From JANWXR01 sp033577755 (GTDB lineage Bacteria; Chloroflexota; Anaerolineae; Anaerolineales; UBA6663): a DNA stretch of 64,000 bases. Shown in pieces: positions 57,882 to 64,000 of this stretch. The stretch spans positions 1-64,000 of the forward strand of contig JAVQXV010000001.1 of NCBI GenBank assembly GCA_033577755.1. The letters run 5' to 3'. The position numbers were made by a program, and so were the translations under genes. The notes beneath the pieces are model-generated. The model did not search any database and was not told the DNA's origin. It worked only from the letters and a program-made list of their open reading frames with translations. Positions within the stretch are counted from its first letter, which is position 1. Each line of letters starts with the position of its first letter.

Positions 57882-60356
57882 ATGAGACGGCTTACTCTCA
57901 AACTCACGCTGGCCTCGCTGATGCTGGGAGTTGCAGCGGCGTGCGGTTCGCCGACGGCTACGCCCGTCCCTCCCACCTCCGCGCCGACGCTGCCGGCCGT
58001 GGCCACCGAAAACGCGCTGCCCGCATCGGCAAGCGCCACGGCAACTGTCGCGGCAACCGCCGCGGCAACCGTCGCAGCAACTGCCGCGCCGACCGACCCG
58101 GCGCCGCTGCCCACGGTGACCTCACCGCCCGCAGGTTACCCGGTCAGCGCCCCTCTGCCCACCTCCCCGCCGGGCGGTTATCCACCGGGCGGATACCCTG
58201 CACCTACTCCCATCATTCTGCCCTCCCCGACCGCTATTCCTACGTTGAGCATCGCGCCGACCGTGCCGGTTGCGCCCAACGCCATCGCGCCGGAGAATGC
58301 CGCGCAGCTGCGGCCGGTGGGGCGAATCACGCCCACGAGCCGCGAGATATACGCAGATGGCATCTTTCCCCCCGGCCCGATCTGGTATGTGGCTCTCTCC
58401 AAAGACCAAGCGCGCCTCGCCGTTGCCAAGCCGGACGGCGTGCATGTCTATGACCTTGCCGGCCTCCGGCCACTGAATTACATTGACACCGGTTCGGCGC
58501 TACCACTTCGGGTCTTCTTTCTAGACGACGGCCGCACGCTGATGACGTCTTCGGCGGCGGATGCTGTGCCGCTCGGCGCGACGTTCTTCGATGTCGCCAC
58601 CGGGCAGCGCAGAGGCCTGCTCCGCGTACCATGGGGAGTATTTCCCAACCTGGGCACGTGGGCTTATCCCTCGCCTTCTGAGCAAACGCTTGTGATCCAT
58701 CAAGGCAATAGCGCACGCTTCTATGACCTGCGAACGCTCCAGCCGCTCATTACCTGGCCCGACCGCTGGTTCCCGGCGACGGCGGTTGTGTTCTCGCCGG
58801 ATAGCCGGCTGGCAGCGATTTCGTTCAGCGGCGTGGCGGTGTGGGAGGTTGAGACGGGCCGGCTGTTGTTCAGGCCGACGCCGGCCAACACCTCGACGAC
58901 GATGCAGCCATTGGCCGCTTTCTCTCCCGACGGGCAGCTGCTGGCGACGGCGGATGGGCGGACGCTGCGCCTGTGGGAAGTCTCGCCGCCCCGGCAAAGA
59001 TTCGAGGCTGCGCTCGGCGAATTCCATGCCACTCGCCTCGTCTTCTCGCCGGATGGACAGAAGCTGGCCGTCGCAACGGAGTCACAGGTGTCCGTCTGGT
59101 CAGCGCAGACGGGGGAACGCCTGCTGGCGACCGGCGGGTATGCGCCCCAGTTCTCGCCCGATAGCGCCGGCCTGGTGGTGCAATCCGGCGAAGACCGAGT
59201 CGGCGTGTGGGGCCTCCCCGGCCGGCAGGCCCGCTTCACGCTCACCGGAACAGAGCCGCAGTTCATGCCCGATGGCCGGCTGCTGATTCGGGTGATGACC
59301 GACACCTACGCCTTTGCGGATGCAAACAGCGGCAACCTCGGCCCCACCTTTGCAGCGCAACGCCTACGGGTGCTGAGCGATGGCCGCCTAGTGGACGTGC
59401 GCGATGATGGCTCGATTCGAGTCCTTGATGGCACTTCCGGGCAGCCCCTCGCGTCGCTGGCCATTCGGGCCAGACCTGCCCCGGCCACCAGCGTGGCGTT
59501 TCGGGCCGATGGGCGAATCCTCATCGCCTCGGGCAACGCCACCGTGCGCCTCGACGCGCTGGTGGACCCGGACCCGTACAACCTGCCGCCCACCGCCGAG
59601 CAGGGTGGCTGGATTTACCAGATCGCCCTCGCACCCGATGGCAAGACCGTCGGCTCGGCCTCCAAGGACGGGCGACTGGCGCTCTTCGATTCGGATGACC
59701 TGTACGCCTTGTATTTAGAGACGAATGAGCGCGTGAGCGAGCCGGGCGCGGGCGAACTCACCAGCGTGGCCTTCTCGCCCGACGGCGCGCGTGTCGCCGC
59801 CGGCAGCAGCGAAGGCAGCGTGAAGGTCTGGTCAACGGCCTCGTCCCTGCGCAGCGCACCCTTGCAGACGTTCACCGGCCACACGAACTGGGTGTGGGGC
59901 GTGGCCTACTCGCCGGATGGCCGGCAGTTGGCCTCGGCCTCGGCAGATCGAACCGTGCGCATCTGGGACGCGGCGAGCGGCCGAACGCTCTTCACGTTGC
60001 GCGGCCACATGGACACGGTCCGCAGCGTGGCCTACTCGCCCGACGGCGCGCTGCTCGTTTCAGCCGGCTGGGACGGCGCGTTGAAGGTATGGGACACGCG
60101 CACCGGCGAGCTGCGCCGCACGCTTACCGGTCATGCCGGCGGAGTGAATCAAGCCGTGTTCTCGCGGGATGGGCGGCTGATTGCTTCGGCGTCGCGTGAT
60201 GGCACGGTGCGGCTGTGGGAGACGGCGACCGGGCGCGAGCTGGCCGTGCTTAGGCCGGAGGGCGGCAACGTGTGGGCGGTGGCCTTCTCGCCGGATGGCC
60301 GGCAACTGGCCGCCGCGCTGAACGACGGCGCAGTGCAGGTGTGGGAGGCGCCGTAA
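57882..60356 (+). CDS. WD40-repeat beta-propeller lipoprotein
   Basis: The signal peptide ends in the lipobox GVAAAC, followed by about 110 residues of Ala/Thr/Pro linker. From about residue 160 the chain is built from WD40-type blades; clear ones include TGHTNWVWGVAYSPDGRQLA with SADRTVRIWDAASGR, and RGHMDTVRSVAYSPDGALLV with GWDGALKVWDTRTGE. Two propellers are likely from the total length (824 aa). It is anchored outside the membrane, probably as a protein-binding scaffold. I chose the ATG at 57882, directly before the signal peptide. Confidence 0.9.
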   Translation: MRRLTLKLTLASLMLGVAAACGSPTATPVPPTSAPTLPAVATENALPASASATATVAATAAATVAATAAPTDPAPLPTVTSPPAGYPVSAPLPTSPPGGYPPGGYPAPTPIILPSPTAIPTLSIAPTVPVAPNAIAPENAAQLRPVGRITPTSREIYADGIFPPGPIWYVALSKDQARLAVAKPDGVHVYDLAGLRPLNYIDTGSALPLRVFFLDDGRTLMTSSAADAVPLGATFFDVATGQRRGLLRVPWGVFPNLGTWAYPSPSEQTLVIHQGNSARFYDLRTLQPLITWPDRWFPATAVVFSPDSRLAAISFSGVAVWEVETGRLLFRPTPANTSTTMQPLAAFSPDGQLLATADGRTLRLWEVSPPRQRFEAALGEFHATRLVFSPDGQKLAVATESQVSVWSAQTGERLLATGGYAPQFSPDSAGLVVQSGEDRVGVWGLPGRQARFTLTGTEPQFMPDGRLLIRVMTDTYAFADANSGNLGPTFAAQRLRVLSDGRLVDVRDDGSIRVLDGTSGQPLASLAIRARPAPATSVAFRADGRILIASGNATVRLDALVDPDPYNLPPTAEQGGWIYQIALAPDGKTVGSASKDGRLALFDSDDLYALYLETNERVSEPGAGELTSVAFSPDGARVAAGSSEGSVKVWSTASSLRSAPLQTFTGHTNWVWGVAYSPDGRQLASASADRTVRIWDAASGRTLFTLRGHMDTVRSVAYSPDGALLVSAGWDGALKVWDTRTGELRRTLTGHAGGVNQAVFSRDGRLIASASRDGTVRLWETATGRELAVLRPEGGNVWAVAFSPDGRQLAAALNDGAVQVWEAP

Positions 60357-60518
60357 ATGCCGTAAATGAAGCAACGATGCCCGGAGCATGACCTTCACAG
60401 CGCCACCCTTGATTGCTGAGAGAGATGACCGTTCTTCAACCGCCGCTTGATTTCGGAAGCTGAGGCTACCTCGAAAAAGCCTTCCACCGCCTCCAGCAAA
60501 TTCAAATGAATACGGTTT

Positions 60519-63500
60519 CTATCTGGCCTTCTTCACCGGCCTGCGTGCGGGCTTCGCTTTCGCCGCCGCCTTCGACTTTGCTTTCGCGGCCTTCGGCGCT
60601 CGCTTGGTCGCCACCTTCTTTTTCGTCGGGGCCTTCTTCGCCGCCGGCTTCCTAACTGCCTTGCCTGCCCGCGTACCGACTGCGATTCGCGCCTTTGGCC
60701 TGGCCGCCTTCTTACCTCCACCTTCTTCCTTGCTGACCTTCACCAGCCCCAGCCGCAGCGTCTCGCCGTCGAAACTATCCTCCGCCGTCGCCGCGCCGTC
60801 TGGCCAATCTCCGCTCTCCAATCTCACACTCAACGTCTCGGTCTTGATGTAATCTGCCCATTTGTCCACGGCGGCAGCCAGCGCCTCGCTGGCGCGGTAG
60901 TGCGTGACGATGCGGTCGGCGATGTCGAAGCCGGCGGTCTTGCGCAGGTCTTGCACGCGGCGCACGAACTCGCGGGCCAGTCCCTCGGCGCGCAGCTCCG
61001 GCGTCACCGTCGTATCCAGCGCCACCACGTACTCGCCCTCAGCCTTCACCGCAAAGCCGGACTTCGGCTGCGGGGTGATGATGACCTCGCCGGAAACGAG
61101 TTCAACCTCCTGGCCTTCAACCTGCAAACGCAACGGCTGACCGGAGCGCAGCGTCGCCACGGCGGCGTTCGGGTCGGCGGCGGCCAGGGCGGCGCGCACT
61201 TTGGGGAACAGCGGGCCGAAGCGGGGGCCGAGCGCGCGGTTATCGGGCAGCAGCCGGTAGGTCACCAGCTCGGCTTCGTTTTGCGCGAACTCCAGCGTCT
61301 TGACGTTCAGCTCGTCGGTGATGAGGATGGCGTTGCGCCGCAGTCGCTCGCGCTGCTCCGGCGGGGCGACAACGACCACGCGGCTCAACGGCTGGCGCAC
61401 CTTCAGATTAGAGGCGGCGCGCACCGCATGGCCTAGCGTCACCACAGTGCGCGCGGCCTCCATCTCGGCCAGCAGCGCCTCGTCGAGCAGCGCGGGGTCT
61501 GCCACAGGCCAGTCGCAATGATGCACGCTCTGGGGAGATACGCCGCTTTGTGAAGATGCGCTGCGGCGCGTCTCTACAGAACGCACCAGATTCTGGTACA
61601 TGTGCTCGGTAATGAACGGCGTCATCGGCGCGAGCAGCTTCGTCAGCGTCACCAGCACTTCGTACAGGGTTGCGTAGGCGGCCTGTTTGTCGGCGTCAGC
61701 CTCGCTCTTCCAGAAGCGGCGGCGCGAGCGGCGCACGTACCAGTTGCTCAGGTCATCGAGGAACGTCTCGATCGGCTTCGTCGCCTTGTAAACGTGATAG
61801 TCATCCAGCGCTTCGGTGACCTGCACGATGAGCTGTTGCAGGCGGGCGAGGATCCAGCGATCGAGTTCCGACCGTTGCTCGCCTTCACCCCTCACCTCTT
61901 TCCCGTTGGGAGCGGGGGACCAGCCATCCAGCCGCGCGTAGGTTACGAAGAAGGCATACACATTCCACAGCGGCAGCAGGAAGCGCCGCCGGGTTTCATT
62001 CGCGCCGTGATAGCCGAAGAGGATGTCCACGTCGTACTTCTGGCTACAGAACATCCAGCGCATTACATCTGCGCCGATGTTGTCGGCGGCCTCGTTGAAC
62101 TCGATGGCGTTGCCCCATGATTTGTGCATCGGGCGGCCGTCCTCGCCCAGCAGCGTGGCGAAGCCGAGGATGGTGCGCGTCGCCGGCTTGTTTTCGAGCG
62201 CGGCGGCCATGGTGAGCAGGGAGTAGAACCAGTTACGGAACTGGCCGGGGAAGCTTTCGGTGATGAAATCTGCCGGGAACCATTTGCGCCAGTAGTCCAT
62301 GTCCTCGCCATAGCGCAGCGTCGAGAACGAGACGATGCCGGCGTCGAGCCAGGGGTTGCCCACATCGGCGATGCGGCTCACCTTGCTCCCGCACTTGCTG
62401 CAAGCGATCTTCACTTCGTCAATGTAGGGGCGGTGCGGGGTGTGGCCGTCGAACTTCTCCCAGCCCTCCACGGCGCGCTCCTGCAATTCCTCCCGGCTAC
62501 CGATGACGTCGAAGTGGCCGCAGTTCTTGCACTCCCAGATGGGCAGGGCCAGGCCCCAGTAGCGCTTCTTGGAGATCATCCAGTCGTGCATGTTGCGCAG
62601 CCAGTCCAGCTCGCGGTCCCTGCCGAAGTCCGGAATCCAGCGGATCTGGTTGGTGATGTCCATGAGCGGCTTGCGCAGGCCGTCCATGCCGATGTACCAC
62701 TCGTCCACCAGCCGGAAGACGAGCGGCGTGGCGCAACGCCAGCACTGCGGGTAGCGGTGCGTGTACGGCTCCAGGCGATAGAAGCGGCCCTTCTCCTTGA
62801 GGTCGGCCACGATGGCGTCCGTGACCTCGGAGACGTGCCGGCCTGTGAGCCAGCCGAAGCCTTCGAGGTACACGCCGTTTTCGTCCAGCGGCGCGACGAC
62901 GGGCAGGTTGTGCTGCTTGTGAAGTTGATAGTCTTCCGCGCCGCAGCCGGGGGCGATGTGGACGATGCCGGTGCCCTCCGCCTCGCCGACCCCGTCCCAA
63001 AGAATCAGGCGATGCGCTTGCGCGGCACTCTCCGGGATGTGGGCGAACAGCCGCCGCAGGCCCGGCTCGGCCCAGCCGCCCGGATTCCGGTTAGCGGGAA
63101 GCTCATCGAACGGGCCGAGGTACTTCCAGCCCTCCATCTCTTTGCCGCTCAGTTCACCCAGCACCTCGAACGGGCCTTTGAGCATCTTCGTCGTGCCCTT
63201 CGAGAGATAGAAGATTTCCTCTCCCTGTTTGACTTTGACGTAGGTGAGTTCCGGCCCAACGGCAGCGGCGACATTGGAGGTCAGGGTCCATGGCGTGGTC
63301 GTCCACACGAGCAGGGATTCGCCGGGGCGGTCCGCGAGCGGAAAGCGCACGGTCAGGCCGGGGTCGGTCTTCTCGACGTAGCCTTCGGTGACGATTTCGT
63401 GCTGGCTGATGCCGGTGCCGCAGCGCCAGCACCAGGGCATCACATCGGTGCCCTTGTACAGCCAGCCGTGCTCATGGCAGGTCTTGAGGAAGCGCCAGAT

Positions 63501-64000
63501 GTCGTAGTTGTTCTTGTCGCTGAAGGTGAAATACGAGCCGCCGAGGTGCGGCAGGCCGAGCTGCCCGACGATCTGCTCGACCGTGCCGGTGACTTTTCCG
63601 AGCGGCCCGTCCACCGTGATCGTCGCGTTCGGGTCTTCGCCGAGCCGGTCGCGCAGAAAGCGCAGCATCTCCGGGTCGTTCCAGTCCATCCACATTCCCA
63701 GGCGGATGGACTGCTCAGTCTGCACGGCGGCGAAGTTGAGCACGCGCTGCTTGCACAGGATGACGAACGGGGCGAGGCCGTACTCTTCGATATCCTTCTT
63801 GCTCTTGAATCCCAGGTCCTTCTCAACGTTGACCTCCACCCACAGGCCCTGACAGTCGAAGCCGTTCTGCCAGCGCTGGTTGTAGCCGCGCATGGCTTTG
63901 TAGCGCTGGAAGAGGTCTTTGTAGGTGCGGCCCCAGGCGTGGTGGACGCCCATCGGGTTGTTGGCGGTGATGGGGCCGTCCATGAACGACCAGGTTTTGT
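60519..64000 (-). CDS. ileS: Isoleucyl-tRNA synthetase, N-terminus outside the window, with Lys/Ala-rich C-terminal tail
   Basis: It charges tRNA-Ile. The frame is open at the right edge, so the first part with the HIGH motif lies outside. Visible: KTWSFMDGPITANNPMGVHH, the editing-domain block LLVWTTTPWTLTSNVAAAVG, CSKCGSKV-type zinc Cys near 530, GNPWLDAGI, and the anticodon-binding half. The KMSKS loop is atypical: DGRPMHKSWGN near 618-622. The last 60 or so residues (60519-60715) are a Lys/Ala/Pro-rich histone-H1-like extension. Upstream gap 60357-60518 holds nothing recognised. Confidence 0.95.
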   Translation of the reverse strand, partial: KTWSFMDGPITANNPMGVHHAWGRTYKDLFQRYKAMRGYNQRWQNGFDCQGLWVEVNVEKDLGFKSKKDIEEYGLAPFVILCKQRVLNFAAVQTEQSIRLGMWMDWNDPEMLRFLRDRLGEDPNATITVDGPLGKVTGTVEQIVGQLGLPHLGGSYFTFSDKNNYDIWRFLKTCHEHGWLYKGTDVMPWCWRCGTGISQHEIVTEGYVEKTDPGLTVRFPLADRPGESLLVWTTTPWTLTSNVAAAVGPELTYVKVKQGEEIFYLSKGTTKMLKGPFEVLGELSGKEMEGWKYLGPFDELPANRNPGGWAEPGLRRLFAHIPESAAQAHRLILWDGVGEAEGTGIVHIAPGCGAEDYQLHKQHNLPVVAPLDENGVYLEGFGWLTGRHVSEVTDAIVADLKEKGRFYRLEPYTHRYPQCWRCATPLVFRLVDEWYIGMDGLRKPLMDITNQIRWIPDFGRDRELDWLRNMHDWMISKKRYWGLALPIWECKNCGHFDVIGSREELQERAVEGWEKFDGHTPHRPYIDEVKIACSKCGSKVSRIADVGNPWLDAGIVSFSTLRYGEDMDYWRKWFPADFITESFPGQFRNWFYSLLTMAAALENKPATRTILGFATLLGEDGRPMHKSWGNAIEFNEAADNIGADVMRWMFCSQKYDVDILFGYHGANETRRRFLLPLWNVYAFFVTYARLDGWSPAPNGKEVRGEGEQRSELDRWILARLQQLIVQVTEALDDYHVYKATKPIETFLDDLSNWYVRRSRRRFWKSEADADKQAAYATLYEVLVTLTKLLAPMTPFITEHMYQNLVRSVETRRSASSQSGVSPQSVHHCDWPVADPALLDEALLAEMEAARTVVTLGHAVRAASNLKVRQPLSRVVVVAPPEQRERLRRNAILITDELNVKTLEFAQNEAELVTYRLLPDNRALGPRFGPLFPKVRAALAAADPNAAVATLRSGQPLRLQVEGQEVELVSGEVIITPQPKSGFAVKAEGEYVVALDTTVTPELRAEGLAREFVRRVQDLRKTAGFDIADRIVTHYRASEALAAAVDKWADYIKTETLSVRLESGDWPDGAATAEDSFDGETLRLGLVKVSKEEGGGKKAARPKARIAVGTRAGKAVRKPAAKKAPTKKKVATKRAPKAAKAKSKAAAKAKPARRPVKKAR

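Overview
The window is GC-rich and gene-dense, with most genes in short co-directional runs and many start/stop overlaps. The lipoprotein style (a short signal peptide, a Cys, then an Ala/Pro/Thr-rich linker), the large PTPS-related membrane protein, a WD40-repeat lipoprotein, an NBR1-type Ig lipoprotein and an adenosine kinase of the mycobacterial AdoK type together suggest an Anaerolineae-like member of Chloroflexota. This is inference from gene content; no 16S rRNA gene is present.

Layout. 1-2.7 kb: end of a VOC protein, an NBR1-Ig lipoprotein, an orphan lipoprotein and a zinc-binding membrane protein. 2.8-6.2 kb (minus): a SAM-recycling set (mtnA, adoK, ahcY). 6.3-7.1 kb: a methyltransferase. 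7.4-13.6 kb (minus): an aminophosphonate operon with a binding protein, two permeases, an ATPase, a FAD amine oxidase and phosphonoacetaldehyde hydrolase (phnX), giving uptake plus cleavage to acetaldehyde and phosphate. 13.9-14.7 kb: a Phd/PIN toxin-antitoxin pair. 14.8-24.1 kb: an iron island with an Fbp-type ferric ABC importer, an unknown 126-aa protein, an FTR1 permease, an EfeO-like lipoprotein and, divergently, a DtxR-family and a Fur-family regulator. The divergent gap carries one Fur-box-like and one DtxR-like palindrome. 24.3 kb: heme A synthase. 25-28.5 kb: Clp-N protein, GNAT, GH1 glycosidase and two small proteins. 29.0-29.6 kb: tRNA-Ser(GGA) and RNase P RNA. 29.7-36.6 kb: a giant membrane protein and a partner-switching set (STAS protein, PP2C/anti-sigma fusion, response regulator) next to a Pcs-like CDP-alcohol transferase. 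36.9-42 kb: metallophosphatase, a frame-disrupted mscL, GAF protein, rpsU, def and a CNB/bPH membrane protein. 42.5-50.6 kb: O-methyltransferase, MerR-like regulator, hemH, FAD oxidase, small membrane proteins, zincin and UDP-glucose dehydrogenase. 51-57.4 kb: an M16 peptidase pair, acpS, HIT, biotin ligase, a broken phosphatase gene and ldh. 57.9-64 kb: WD40 lipoprotein and ileS, which runs off the end.

Mobile-looking non-coding DNA is the main surprise. A roughly 104-bp element (family A) bounded by inverted GTGTGCACGCAAA ends occurs seven times, complete or partial. Four of the five complete copies have near-identical 8-bp flanking direct repeats, which fits a MITE. A second family (B, about 109-123 bp with TGAGT-CACT ends) abuts family A at three loci. 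Many other gaps hold short-word repeats that fold into hairpins. Two genes look broken by small duplications: mscL (7-bp tandem duplication just after the start codon) and a DUF442-like phosphatase (dinucleotide duplication plus a stop codon).
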